Source: Bacteroidales bacterium
Lineage (GTDB): Bacteria > Bacteroidota > Bacteroidia > Bacteroidales > WCHB1-69
NCBI GenBank assembly: GCA_024400875.1
Contig: JAKSMB010000002.1
Location: forward strand, 99,367-163,366
Direction of reading: 5' to 3'
Length of the DNA: 64,000 nucleotides
The translations under genes and the position numbers were made by a program. Positions 51,863 to 60,388 of this stretch are shown piece by piece (positions within the stretch are counted from its first letter, which is position 1; each line of letters opens with the position of its first letter). The notes under the pieces were generated by a model that saw nothing but the letters and a program-made list of their open reading frames with translations, was not told the DNA's origin and ran no database searches.

Positions 51863-52672
51863 TTATCCGTAAAATTCGCAAGGACGACACGCTTTTATGT
51901 TTTCTTCCAACATCTGGATGTGCGATAGGAATTGCTCATCGTGTATGCCGATGGCGTGCGTGGAGCAGTGAAATACGCAGGCCTGACATTTGATGCACAC
52001 GCCCTCAAACTGAGGCAAACCATCCTCCATTCGAATACTGCCCATTGTGCAATGTTCGGCACATTGTCCGCAGCGCGTACATAGGTTTACGTCCACCGAG
52101 GGTTTGCTTTTCAAGAACTTGGCGGGTTGCATGTCTTGTTTTAATGGGGTGTAGTAGGTTTGAGGGGCAACCTCCCCGGGAACGAGCAGATCGTCGGTCC
52201 TATCTATCTGCACCTGATTCACAAAGTTTCTAAGCTGTTGAAGGTCCTCTTCCGAAGGACGCCCTTTCGACAATGTTTGAGAAAATACATGTCGGCTAAC
52301 CATGGCAGCAGCCCCGATGGGTTTCATGTTTCCTTGCTTGGCCTTGAGCACCATCTCGGAAAGGGTGTTGTCGTAATGACGTCCACCATATACGGCGATG
52401 GCAATCATAGGGTTGCCGTTGCCTCGGATGAACTGGTCAACAAAGGGTAGAGTCTTGTTAGGGATGCGTCCTGCATATACGGGGGTGCCCCAAACTACGA
52501 GCGCGTCGCTGGGGATGTGTTGTTCTTGTAGGCGATCGGCGGGCGTGGTGTAGGAGAGGGTGCGACAAGGGACGCCAAAACGTTCCGCGAGTGCTTGGAT
52601 GGCACATTCTACTATTCGTTTGGTTCCGCCCGTTGGACTGAAATAAATGCCTATGATTTCGTTGATGTTCAT
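51863..52672 (-). CDS. EFR1-family ferredoxin/flavodoxin fusion protein
   Basis: The 269-residue protein has an N-terminal flavodoxin-like domain (GIYFSPTGGTKRIVECAIQ, VVWGTPVYAGRIPN, IAIAVYGGRHYDNTL). The C-terminus carries two 4Fe-4S motifs, CTRCGQCAEHC and CIKCQACVFHC. EFR1 proteins are electron carriers of anaerobes; the redox partner is unknown. It converges with amn, with 11 bases between the stops. Confidence 0.9.
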   Translation of the reverse strand: MNINEIIGIYFSPTGGTKRIVECAIQALAERFGVPCRTLSYTTPADRLQEQHIPSDALVVWGTPVYAGRIPNKTLPFVDQFIRGNGNPMIAIAVYGGRHYDNTLSEMVLKAKQGNMKPIGAAAMVSRHVFSQTLSKGRPSEEDLQQLRNFVNQVQIDRTDDLLVPGEVAPQTYYTPLKQDMQPAKFLKSKPSVDVNLCTRCGQCAEHCTMGSIRMEDGLPQFEGVCIKCQACVFHCSTHAIGIHDEQFLSHIQMLEENIKACRPCEFYG

Positions 52673-52686
52673 CGTGTTTCTTTATG

Positions 52687-52717
52687 AAAAACCCTGAAAG
52701 CGACTGCCTTCAGGGTT
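52687..52717 (-). terminator. Terminator of the small outer-membrane protein gene
   Basis: Nine-bp stem AACCCTGAA/TTCAGGGTT (52690-52698, 52709-52717), followed on the minus strand by a short T run. Confidence 0.7.
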
Positions 52718-52741
52718 GTATATTGTTTGTTTGGAAATGTC

Positions 52742-53260
52742 TTAGAAGGTATAACCAACTTTTATGTTGATGCCACCGTTGAAGTTGTCGTACGCAGGAC
52801 TGGATTTCATAAAGAAACCGGCCGTGAAAGAGAAGGCTTTTACTTTGAAACCAGAAGCTAAGGATGCATAGAGTCCAAAACCTTTATTATCAGGGTAGTA
52901 AAGATTATCACAGAGGTAATAATCCTCATAACCAAAGTAGTAGGTTGCACCTACGGCAGCGTTGAATAAGGGTTGTAATGTTCTACCTCTGTCGAAATAG
53001 TGACGGTAGTTGAGGAACATAGGAATGCCTTGACCGTTATCACCGTCAACGGTGTAACCCAAACCGATACCTAACAGGTCGTTGGTTTTGTTGAATTTGA
53101 TGCTGTTGATGAAAACGCCTTCAAAACCGAAGGTGTTGCCAGCATAGAAACCATACTCGTTAATCATGTTGTAAGAAATCTTTTTATCGTTGTTTTGAGC
53201 CGAAAGTTGGCTTGCAAAACAGAAACATGCAAGCATGCAAAGGATCATCGTTTTTTTCAT
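52742..53260 (-). CDS. Putative outer-membrane beta-barrel protein
   Basis: This 172-residue protein has a signal peptide (MILCMLACFCFASQLSAQ) and alternating strands with many aromatic and glycine residues, ending in GGINIKVGYTF with a terminal Phe. That pattern suits a small eight-stranded outer-membrane barrel. The family is not recognised. It is monocistronic with its own promoter and terminator. Confidence 0.7.
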   Translation of the reverse strand: MKKTMILCMLACFCFASQLSAQNNDKKISYNMINEYGFYAGNTFGFEGVFINSIKFNKTNDLLGIGLGYTVDGDNGQGIPMFLNYRHYFDRGRTLQPLFNAAVGATYYFGYEDYYLCDNLYYPDNKGFGLYASLASGFKVKAFSFTAGFFMKSSPAYDNFNGGINIKVGYTF

Positions 53261-53307
53261 ATTGTTTTTGATTTTTAATGGTTTATCTTCGTAATTAAAA
53301 AAACGCG

Positions 53308-53315
53308 CAAATATA
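53308..53315 (-). promoter_or_regulatory. -7 promoter element (TATATTTG)
   Basis: TATATTTG on the minus strand, followed by C, 47 bases before the ATG at 53260. Confidence 0.55.
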
Positions 53316-53324
53316 TAAAAAGTT

Positions 53325-53741
53325 TTAGAATTTGAGTGTCAAACCGTTTGCCGTCATGCTAACACAGTTTTTCTTCCCGCGAACATAGAGTACCGAACCG
53401 GCAATGAACATGGGAATGGAAACACCAATGCAGGTAAGACCGCCGATGGTGCACAGTCCCCCCACTGCTCTCGGACCATCAACAAACTGAAACCCTAATG
53501 GATATGCGATAAGTCCAACGCCCATGAAGCAACCTCCGGATATGAGTAGGTCGCGACCGATGCGTTTGTCCTTACAAGGGTCTTGTTGGAAAAGATAGGT
53601 CTGTTGGTTAAGTCCGAATGATTTGTCAATTTGATAAAGATCGGACAAGTCAACGGTTGGAGTGTTGACATCTGCCAATTCTTGTGCGGAAAGGCAGTAG
53701 GCGAAAAGGGCAAATAATATTGCGAAAAGTGTTTTTTTCAT
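53325..53741 (-). CDS. Small exported membrane protein of unknown function
   Basis: A 138-residue protein with signal peptide (LFALFAYCLSAQ) and two hydrophobic helices (about 70-90 and 95-120) rich in Gly and Cys (GGLCTIGGLTCIGVSIPMFIAG), ending NCVSMTANGLTLKF. Such signal-plus-two-helix proteins are common and unnamed in Bacteroidales. It is five bases after the HsdR_N-type gene and probably on its transcript. Confidence 0.65.
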   Translation of the reverse strand: MKKTLFAILFALFAYCLSAQELADVNTPTVDLSDLYQIDKSFGLNQQTYLFQQDPCKDKRIGRDLLISGGCFMGVGLIAYPLGFQFVDGPRAVGGLCTIGGLTCIGVSIPMFIAGSVLYVRGKKNCVSMTANGLTLKF

Positions 53742-53746
53742 AGTGT

Positions 53747-54157
53747 TTAAAAGTTCAGTGGAGTTATTTGTTCTGTTTCAAAATCTATGGAGAAGAAGAA
53801 ATGCTCTTTCCCGTTGGTTACGCCTAAGACAGGGGCGTGCAGTGTTTTGTTGTAACGCCCTGCCTGTTCTACCACGTCCTGTGTAATTTTCACATCGGGA
53901 GCTTTGCATTCCACCACCATCTGGGGTTTCATGTCCAGCCCGTAAACAACCAGGTCGTATCGTCTGGTCAGCCCGTTGACCGTGATGGCCCGCTCCACGG
54001 AGATATGGGTCAAGGGCACTTGCTTTACATTCAGAAGGTAGAGGATGAGTTGCTGACGTACGCGTTCTTCGGGTGTGAGTACTAACCATTTCCTGCGAAT
54101 GTGGTCAAACACCTCATCGCGTCCCTCTTTTTTCCGAATCTTCAACGAGTATTCCAT
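53747..54157 (-). CDS. HsdR_N-type PD-(D/E)XK nuclease-fold protein
   Basis: The 136-residue protein resembles the N-terminal domain of type I restriction subunit HsdR, with RRYDLVVYG and MVVECKAPDVKITQ providing the D..ExK catalytic set. There is no helicase, HsdM or HsdS nearby, so it is not a restriction system. Stand-alone versions are widespread in Bacteroidota and their role is unknown. Its start shares one base with the nspC stop. Confidence 0.8.
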   Translation of the reverse strand: MEYSLKIRKKEGRDEVFDHIRRKWLVLTPEERVRQQLILYLLNVKQVPLTHISVERAITVNGLTRRYDLVVYGLDMKPQMVVECKAPDVKITQDVVEQAGRYNKTLHAPVLGVTNGKEHFFFSIDFETEQITPLNF

Positions 54158-55311
54158 TAGCCGAGCTTGCTTTTGTAGGATGGATAGTCGCCAGGTTTCG
54201 ATAGGATTTCAAAATCGCCATCTTTGTAGATGATGCCGATGGCTGGGTGTGCCACGCCATTGAAGAAGGTGGTCTTCACCATCGTATAGTGAATCATATC
54301 GTCAAATACGATGCGGTCGCCAATTTCCAGAGGCTCGGAGAAGGCGAAGTCGCCCATTCCGATGTAGTCGCCTGCCAGGCAGGAACATCCGCCTAAGCGA
54401 TAGACGAACTTGCTGTTCTCATCGGGCTCGGTGGCGCCCAGTACAGTAGGTTTGTAAGGCATCTCCAGACAGTCGGGCATGTGGCAGGCGAAGGATACGT
54501 TCAGCATCGCGATCTTAATGCCTTTGTTTACGACGATATCCTCTACGGTAGAGGTGAGTACGCCGGTTTGCCAGCCCACCGCCTCGCCAGGTTCAAGAAT
54601 CACCTCTTGCAAGTTCGGGTATCGGCTTCTGAAATCTTTCAGCAGCTGGATGAGGTGCATAACATCGTAGTCTTTGCGGGTGATGTGATGCCCGCCGCCA
54701 AAGTTGACCCACTTGCATTGCTTGATGTAGTGGCTAAAGCGATCTTCAAAAGCCTTCAAACAACGCTCAAGGGCATAGCTGTCGTTCTCGCACAGGGTGT
54801 GAAAGTGTAAACCTTCAATACCTTCTGGCAGGTCGGCAGGCATATCTTCTACAAGAATGCCCAAGCGCGAACCGGGCAGTGCCGGGTTGTAAAGGTCGGT
54901 CTCCACCTCCGAGTATTCCGGGTTTACACGCAGGCCAAAGCTTACCTTCTTGGTGCAAGCTTTGATGGCTTCCTGGTGTCGTGCCCACTGACTCAAAGAG
55001 TTGAATGTTAGGTGACTACTGTACAGCAGCAGCTCGTTGAAGTCTTCCTTTGTATAAATGGGTGCATAGGTGTGCGCATCGCAGCACATCTCTTCCGAGA
55101 TGAGTCGTGCCTCGTTCAAGGAAGAGGCAGTGGCGCCCGCCAGATAGCTTTTAATAAGTGGAAAGGAATGCCAAAATGACATTCCTTTTAGTGCACATAT
55201 TATAGATACTCCAGTTTCTTGTTGAACCAGATTTAATAATTGCAGATTGGCTTCTAACGCTGCTTCAGAGAGAATGTAGCAGGGAGAAGGGAGGTTATCG
55301 TAAGCGGTCAA
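54157..55311 (-). CDS. nspC: Carboxynorspermidine decarboxylase
   Basis: This 384-residue fold-III PLP enzyme has CALKGMSFW with PLP lysine K42, HFHTLCEN, WVNFGGGHHITRKDYD, LEPGEAVGWQTGVL and CLAGDYIGMGDF, all typical of NspC. It makes spermidine or norspermidine from the carboxy form, the last step of the alternative polyamine pathway. The dehydrogenase partner (carboxyspermidine dehydrogenase) is not adjacent. It follows the aminotransferase by one base. Confidence 0.93.
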   Translation of the reverse strand: MTAYDNLPSPCYILSEAALEANLQLLNLVQQETGVSIICALKGMSFWHSFPLIKSYLAGATASSLNEARLISEEMCCDAHTYAPIYTKEDFNELLLYSSHLTFNSLSQWARHQEAIKACTKKVSFGLRVNPEYSEVETDLYNPALPGSRLGILVEDMPADLPEGIEGLHFHTLCENDSYALERCLKAFEDRFSHYIKQCKWVNFGGGHHITRKDYDVMHLIQLLKDFRSRYPNLQEVILEPGEAVGWQTGVLTSTVEDIVVNKGIKIAMLNVSFACHMPDCLEMPYKPTVLGATEPDENSKFVYRLGGCSCLAGDYIGMGDFAFSEPLEIGDRIVFDDMIHYTMVKTTFFNGVAHPAIGIIYKDGDFEILSKPGDYPSYKSKLG

Positions 55312-55312
55312 C

Positions 55313-56626
55313 TTATTTGTGGTTTTCGTTAAACATTTTCAGACGTTCTTCCAACATCGGGAATTGGCTTCTTGGAGTCAGAGATACGCAAGCGCGCAAA
55401 CCTTCAGTACGTTCGCTACCGCAAGTGCTCAAAGAGATCGCACTAACACCGTAATAAAGGAATTCGCGGAGAAGCTCGTCGCTGCTCATGCCTGGATATG
55501 CAATGGTGAAATAGAAACCGTCGGCCAAATCTTGATCGCCATCCTTGTCGTAAACGATCTTAAATCCGTTGTCCACGAACAGTTTCTTCATGATGGCAGC
55601 TTTTTCGCCGTATTCTTTGATGTCGTTGATATAGTTGTAGGTGCCATCGTTACAAGCTTTGAAGATGGCAGCCATAGCGTATTGTGCGGAGTGAGCAACA
55701 CCAGAGCTGATAGCGTAAACGGTACCGTAGATGATGGCTCTACCCAACTTGGTCATATTGAAGTAAGGTACGAGATCGTCGAACTCGCGGTTGTAAAGTT
55801 TGTTAGACATAACCAACATAGCGATACGTTCACCAGCATAACTGAATGCCTTTGAACCTGAAATCAACAATGCGTAGTTGTCGGTGTATTTACCAACGGA
55901 TGGTTGGAAAGGAGCAACACCTGGAGTGGAGATGTTCTGACGGAAGTCCATGCCGAAGTATGCAAGATCTTCAAATACGAATACATCATACTTGTTGGCC
56001 ACTTCGCCGATGATTTGAAGTTCTTCATCTGTAAAGCAAATCCAAGAAGGATTGTTAGGATTGGAGTACATGATGGTGTGGATATGACCCTTTTCGAGGT
56101 AGCTTTCCAACTTAGCTCTAAGTTTTTGACCACGATGTTCATAAACGTCGAAGGTTTCATATTTGAGACCCATAACGCGGTGTTGTTGTTTTTGAACAGG
56201 GAAGCCTGGGTCGATGAAGAGGGTGGTGTCGCGTTCTTTGCGACAACGTACGAAGGTCATGTATCCGGCCATGCCACCCATCATACCACCGACGGTTGGG
56301 ATGCAGTTTTCAGGATTTACATCCAAGTCGATGAAGTTCTTGACGAAGCGAGCAGCCTCTTGTTTGAGTTCAGGGATGCCTTCGATATCTGGATAGATAG
56401 CTGCAACGCCGTTTTGGAGAGCCTTGATTTGAGCTTCAACGCCAACATGGCAAGGAGGCAAACCTGGAATACCCATTTCCATACGTACAAACTCCTTACC
56501 TGAAGCCTTTTCAATGTCGTTGATTAATCTTTTCACTTCGCGAATAGATGCTTTACCAACTTCTTTTATGCCACTGTTGGCAACAATTTGGTCGACAATG
56601 TCTGCTGGAATAGGTGTATTTTTCAT
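55313..56626 (-). CDS. PLP-dependent class I/II aminotransferase
   Basis: The 437-residue protein has MGIPGLPPCHVGVEA, YPDIEGIPELKQEAARF, SNPNNPSWICFTDEEL, FEDLAYFGMDFR and the PLP-lysine block LLISGSKAFSYAGERIAML. It is a cytoplasmic aminotransferase of the aspartate/aromatic type with unknown substrate. It heads a run nspC, HsdR_N-type protein and small membrane protein with one-base gaps or overlaps. A link to polyamine precursors is possible but unproven. Confidence 0.9.
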   Translation of the reverse strand: MKNTPIPADIVDQIVANSGIKEVGKASIREVKRLINDIEKASGKEFVRMEMGIPGLPPCHVGVEAQIKALQNGVAAIYPDIEGIPELKQEAARFVKNFIDLDVNPENCIPTVGGMMGGMAGYMTFVRCRKERDTTLFIDPGFPVQKQQHRVMGLKYETFDVYEHRGQKLRAKLESYLEKGHIHTIMYSNPNNPSWICFTDEELQIIGEVANKYDVFVFEDLAYFGMDFRQNISTPGVAPFQPSVGKYTDNYALLISGSKAFSYAGERIAMLVMSNKLYNREFDDLVPYFNMTKLGRAIIYGTVYAISSGVAHSAQYAMAAIFKACNDGTYNYINDIKEYGEKAAIMKKLFVDNGFKIVYDKDGDQDLADGFYFTIAYPGMSSDELLREFLYYGVSAISLSTCGSERTEGLRACVSLTPRSQFPMLEERLKMFNENHK

Positions 56627-56673
56627 AGTAATTTATTTATTTATTGATTATTAACAAAAAATGATGTGCGTTG

Positions 56674-56681
56674 CAAAAATA
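56674..56681 (-). promoter_or_regulatory. -7 promoter element of the aminotransferase-nspC operon
   Basis: TATTTTTG on the minus strand, 47 bases before the ATG at 56626. It lies directly beyond the T tract of the preceding terminator. Confidence 0.6.
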
Positions 56682-56714
56682 AAAAAAAAAGAGGACACCT
56701 AACAAGGTGTCCTC
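56680..56714 (-). terminator. Terminator of the lipoprotein genes
   Basis: Ten-bp perfect stem GAGGACACCT/AGGTGTCCTC (56691-56700, 56705-56714), loop AACA, followed on the minus strand by a run of T. Confidence 0.9.
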
Positions 56715-56738
56715 TTCGTATCAAGGGATAATCTAAAA

Positions 56739-57101
56739 TTATCTTCTTTTTTGAGTTTGAATTTGGTTAGTAGCTTCTTTTTCGCCTCTGTCGATAGCAG
56801 CGTTAGCGATTCTACCTGCAGCTTGTTTAGCGTGTTCTTCAACTGTTGGAGGAGTAGTGGTGCTAGATGATGTCAGTTTACCATCATCGTTCTTTTTCTT
56901 TGCAGGAGTTGTAGTTTTCTTTGCAGGAGCAGCTTTTGTTTCTTGAGCTGGTTCTTCAGCAACAACTGGTTCTTCAACTGGAGCTTCTTCAACTACTTCA
57001 GTAGCAACGGTATCAACAACAGCTTCTGGTTCAACGGTTTTCTTGTTGCCACAAGCAACGAACAAACCTGCGCATAATAATGCTAAAAATACTTTCTTCA
57101 T
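56739..57101 (-). CDS. Small low-complexity lipoprotein (Pro/Ala/Glu/Lys-rich)
   Basis: The 120-residue protein has a lipobox LFVACGNK (Cys17). A disordered-looking stretch of Glu/Val/Pro repeats (EEAPVEEPVVAEEPAQE), then Ala/Lys/Thr-rich sequence (KAAPAKKTTTPAKKKN), and a helical basic end (EEHAKQAAGRIANAAIDRG) follow. No family is recognised. The acidic-then-basic linker resembles envelope spacers that cross the periplasm or bind peptidoglycan. It is read with the next lipoprotein gene and ends at a strong terminator. Confidence 0.7.
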   Translation of the reverse strand: MKKVFLALLCAGLFVACGNKKTVEPEAVVDTVATEVVEEAPVEEPVVAEEPAQETKAAPAKKTTTPAKKKNDDGKLTSSSTTTPPTVEEHAKQAAGRIANAAIDRGEKEATNQIQTQKRR

Positions 57102-57139
57102 TTTATTAATTTTTTTAAGGATTAGTGTCTGTGTTTAAA

Positions 57140-57661
57140 TTATTTAGCTTTGTAAGTCAAAGTGAATGTGTAAGTGCCCTTAGCAGTAGATGTTTCGTCT
57201 GTGAAAGTGTAAGCGAGTACCATTTCTTTGTTGGTGAGAGAAACGATTCTGCAGTTTTCTACTTGAGCATTGTAAGAAGTGTTGTCATCATTGTAGAAGA
57301 ATGGGATTTGCATGTTAAGAGTAGATTGGTCAAGGCTGAGGTTCCAAGCAGCAGTTACAGGGGTTTGGTAACCGAAAGTAGGATCTACGTTCTTACCTGG
57401 ATCAATAATTTGTGTACCATCTTCTTTGAAGGTGATGATTTCGTCAACTTCGCTTTCGTAAAGATAACCGTCGTTGATGAGGTCGGTAGCGATCTTACCA
57501 GATGCGAGTTCGTAACCTGGTTCAGAAGTTGCAGATGCGAGTACCCAACCATTGGTTGCGCCTGTGAGCAATTCAGCGTTAGTTTTTACGGTAGGATCAC
57601 AAGAGGTGAAACTCAGACCGATAATGGCTGCGATAGCCAATGCGAATAATGATTTTTTCAT
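57140..57661 (-). CDS. Lipocalin-like lipoprotein of unknown function
   Basis: This 173-residue protein has the lipobox LSFTSC (Cys21), then LLTGATNGWVLASATSEPGY and IITFKEDGTQIIDPG, a pattern of the lipocalin-like/DUF5004-type domains common in Bacteroidales lipoproteins. Eight strands or so are expected. It is likely periplasmic or outer-membrane anchored. It is first in a two-gene unit with the Pro/Ala-rich lipoprotein 38 bases downstream. Confidence 0.7.
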   Translation of the reverse strand: MKKSLFALAIAAIIGLSFTSCDPTVKTNAELLTGATNGWVLASATSEPGYELASGKIATDLINDGYLYESEVDEIITFKEDGTQIIDPGKNVDPTFGYQTPVTAAWNLSLDQSTLNMQIPFFYNDDNTSYNAQVENCRIVSLTNKEMVLAYTFTDETSTAKGTYTFTLTYKAK

Positions 57662-57964
57662 TTTTTTTGTGTTTTTAATTAGTAAATAGTTTGTTCCAAA
57701 ATCAAGTGTGCAAAAATAATATTTTTCAAAACATCATATTTCTTAAAAAATCTAAATAATTTAAATTCTTTTAAAAAAAACGCTGTAGAGGGAACGTGAT
57801 TCTTGAAAAAAATTGTACTTTAGCGGCCTTAAAAATATTAGGTGATGTAGAATGCTCTTGTTGTTCTTGCATCAAGTTTTTAAGTGTAGTAAAAATATTG
57901 ATAGATTATTGAAAATCAATAGAATATTAAATAAATTTTTTAAAAACAAAACACAAAAGTTATT
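57662..57964. other. A/T-rich divergent intergenic region
   Basis: This 303-base gap separates the lipoprotein genes from exbB. I see the minus-strand -7 element at 57711-57718 and a weak plus-strand candidate, TACTTTAG at 57816-57823. If that is the promoter, exbB has a leader of about 135 bases. No reading frame or strong hairpin is seen. Confidence 0.6.
57711..57718 (-). promoter_or_regulatory. -7 promoter element of the lipocalin-like lipoprotein gene
   Basis: TATTTTTG on the minus strand, followed by C, 49 bases before the ATG at 57661. Confidence 0.6.
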
Positions 57965-58783
57965 ATGAAAAAGCTAATCGCATTACTTACCGTTTTTGGT
58001 TTCTTAACCTTCGGTATCGCAAACAACGCATTTGCTCAAAAGGAAAAAACCGACAAAGCCGCTACTGAACAAGTAACAGATACTACAGTAGCTGAAGCTG
58101 CTGCTGCTCCTGCAGCACAAGCTGAGTTGACAGAAGATCCAGATGAAACTGTTAGCCAAAGCTTACACTATGTTTTGAAAGACAAATTCATCCAAGGTGG
58201 TGCAGTATGGATGACCCCGGTATTGATCTGTTTGATCCTTGGTCTCGCTCTCGTTATCGAACGTATTTTCTATTTGAACCTTTCTTCAGTAAACTCAAAG
58301 AAATTGCTCAGCAAAGTTGAAGACGCTCTCAAGAATGGTGGTGTTGAAAAGGCAAAACAAGTTTGCCAAGATACCAAAGGACCTCTCGCAGCTGTTTTCT
58401 CTCAAGGTCTCGAACGTTATGATGAAGGTCTTGATTCTGTAGAAAAATCTCTCGTTTCTTACGGTGGTGTTCAAATGGCACAACTCGAAAACAACCTCAC
58501 TTGGATTAGTTTGTTCATCGCACTTTCTCCATCTTTGGGTTTCTTGGGTACTGTAATCGGTATGGTACAAGCTTTCGATGATATCGAACGCGCTGGTGAT
58601 ATTTCTCCGACTATCGTTGCTGGTGGTATGAAAACCGCTTTGTTGACAACCGTATTCGGTTTGATCTCCGCTATGATTCTTCAAGTGTTCTACAACTACC
58701 TCCTTACAAAGGTTGACAGCATCGTTAACGATATGGAAGATGCTACCATCTCTTTCATGGATATTTTAGTAAAGAATAAATAA
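57965..58783 (+). CDS. exbB: MotA/TolQ/ExbB proton channel family protein
   Basis: The 272-residue protein carries an extra N-terminal part: a cleavable-looking signal (LLTVFGFLTFGIANNAFAQ) and an Ala/Glu-rich stretch to residue 60. The usual ExbB helices follow at about 77-98, 175-198 and 215-240. The conserved block SPSLGFLGTVIGMVQAF and GGMKTALLTTVFGLISAM are present. ExbB pentamers with ExbD form a proton-driven motor in the inner membrane, working with TonB or similar. Here the partners are an unknown membrane protein and two ExbD genes downstream. A T/A stem-loop (58784-58803) follows the stop. Confidence 0.9.
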   Translation: MKKLIALLTVFGFLTFGIANNAFAQKEKTDKAATEQVTDTTVAEAAAAPAAQAELTEDPDETVSQSLHYVLKDKFIQGGAVWMTPVLICLILGLALVIERIFYLNLSSVNSKKLLSKVEDALKNGGVEKAKQVCQDTKGPLAAVFSQGLERYDEGLDSVEKSLVSYGGVQMAQLENNLTWISLFIALSPSLGFLGTVIGMVQAFDDIERAGDISPTIVAGGMKTALLTTVFGLISAMILQVFYNYLLTKVDSIVNDMEDATISFMDILVKNK

Positions 58784-58822
58784 TTGTATTTATATATATA
58801 CAATAATAAAATATAGCTTGTA

Positions 58823-59770
58823 ATGAAAAACAAGATACTTAGCATTGTAGTTTTTGCAGTTGCTATCTTGGATTGCCTTTTAGCTCTCTTCTTTTCCTTC
58901 AGCTTCAACGAAGAAAAGAAAGATAACTACATCCAAGCTAGAACAGTTCAGGAACAATGCCCTGCATTGATCGCTGATCTTCAATCTGCAACCCCTGAAT
59001 CTCTTCCTAAAGTTGTTGAAACTTATCAAACCAGTCTTAGAACTTTCAATGATACTTTGAAAGCTGCTCAAATGCAAAAAGACATCCTTTATACTTACCT
59101 TCAAGAACTTAAGAACCTTGACGAAAATTCTTTCGAAGCATACAAGTCCGGCTTTGCTGGTCACGCTGATGCCCTTTTCGCAAGAGCTGACAATAAAGCT
59201 GCTCTCGTAGAAGGTTTCAACAAGGTGAACTCTTTCAAAGAATTGGCTTCTTATATCTCTAAAACAGAGAAAGATTATAACGTTGTAAAGCAAGATTATC
59301 TTGTAAACCGCAACTATCTTAAGGCTGCTAATGGTCTTGTTGGTCGCGCTGACATGATTAACGCTAACGCTTCTGCAAATAAGAAGGCTACTGATCTTGA
59401 AGAACTTCAAAATGATCTTAAATCTTTCAACAAAAGTACTCGCTTGGAAAATGCTTTCGTTATCATTGGTTACATCCTCGGTGGTATCACACTTTTCTTG
59501 ATGGTATTCTTTGCTCTTGTTAAGATCGTAAAGAACTTCAAGACTTCTTACAAGATTCTCTTGGTATTAGTTGCTATGGCAGTTGTTGTATTCATCGGCT
59601 ACATTATCGGTTCTTCCGTATTGAGCCCATCCGCTATTAAGGCTGGTCTTACCGTAACAGGTTTCAAGATGGTGAATGCAGCTTGCTTCACATTTTATGT
59701 TTGTTTGGCTGTCTCTATTTTGGCTATCCTCGGAACCTCTGTTATGTCAGCCATTAAAAATAGAAAATAG
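58823..59770 (+). CDS. Unknown four-helix membrane protein in exbBD cluster
   Basis: This 315-residue protein matches no family I know. Predicted layout: one helix at 7-28, a 180-residue mostly helical soluble domain (30-208, Lys/Glu/Ala/Asn-rich, coiled-coil-like with few prolines), and three helices at about 211-234, 243-262 and 285-308. The soluble domain probably lies in the periplasm if the N-terminus is cytoplasmic. It sits between exbB and exbD with 39 and 8 bases on either side, which implies a part in the same motor. It has no ExbD-type Asp helix. Confidence 0.75.
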   Translation: MKNKILSIVVFAVAILDCLLALFFSFSFNEEKKDNYIQARTVQEQCPALIADLQSATPESLPKVVETYQTSLRTFNDTLKAAQMQKDILYTYLQELKNLDENSFEAYKSGFAGHADALFARADNKAALVEGFNKVNSFKELASYISKTEKDYNVVKQDYLVNRNYLKAANGLVGRADMINANASANKKATDLEELQNDLKSFNKSTRLENAFVIIGYILGGITLFLMVFFALVKIVKNFKTSYKILLVLVAMAVVVFIGYIIGSSVLSPSAIKAGLTVTGFKMVNAACFTFYVCLAVSILAILGTSVMSAIKNRK

Positions 59771-59778
59771 GTAATAAA

Positions 59779-60369
59779 ATGGCAAAAAGAAAAACTCCAG
59801 GACTGAATACGGGTGCAATGTCGGACATTTCGTTCCTGTTGCTCACCTTCTTCTTGTTGACTTCTTCTATCAACACGGAGCAAGGTATTCCCCGTAAGTT
59901 ACCACCTCCAAAAACAGACGACACAGAAGAAATCAAAGCTGATATTAACAAACGTAACGTTTTGAATGTCATCGTTAACTTCCGTGACGAAATCTATGTT
60001 AATGGAGAGGTTATGATGGTTTCTGAGTTGAAGGATAAGGCTAAAATCTTTTTCTCCAACCCAACAAACGACCCTTCCCTTCCTGTAAAAGAGAATAAAC
60101 TCATCGACGGTATCGGCGACTTCCCTGTATCTAAGGGCGTTGTTTCACTTACCAACGACCAGGGTACCAGTTATAATATGTATGTGCAAGTTCAAAACGA
60201 ACTCCAACGTGCCGTTAACGAACTTCGCGACGAAACTGCTCTCCAGTTCTTCGGCAAAAAGTTCAGCACATTGGATTCTGCTTCACAACGCGCAATTACA
60301 ACTGCTATCCCTATGAGTATCTCTGAGGCTCCACCTATGGATTACAGTAAAACCGGCGCTACTAACTAA
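59779..60369 (+). CDS. exbD: ExbD/TolR family protein 1
   Basis: The 196-residue protein has the single N-terminal helix with the proton-carrying aspartate (GAMSDISFLLLTFFLLTSS, D16), then a periplasmic domain with VIVNFRDEIYVNGEVM. It is longer than E. coli ExbD (141) because of an insertion in residues 85-130 and a tail. It pairs with ExbB to use the proton gradient. A second, different exbD follows 19 bases later. Confidence 0.9.
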   Translation: MAKRKTPGLNTGAMSDISFLLLTFFLLTSSINTEQGIPRKLPPPKTDDTEEIKADINKRNVLNVIVNFRDEIYVNGEVMMVSELKDKAKIFFSNPTNDPSLPVKENKLIDGIGDFPVSKGVVSLTNDQGTSYNMYVQVQNELQRAVNELRDETALQFFGKKFSTLDSASQRAITTAIPMSISEAPPMDYSKTGATN

Positions 60370-60388
60370 TTTATAAATTCGCAAAACT

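Noticed and set aside
58784-58803. T/A-rich stem-loop after exbB as terminator
   Set aside because: Only six A/T-rich base pairs and no T tract; at best a weak processing site.
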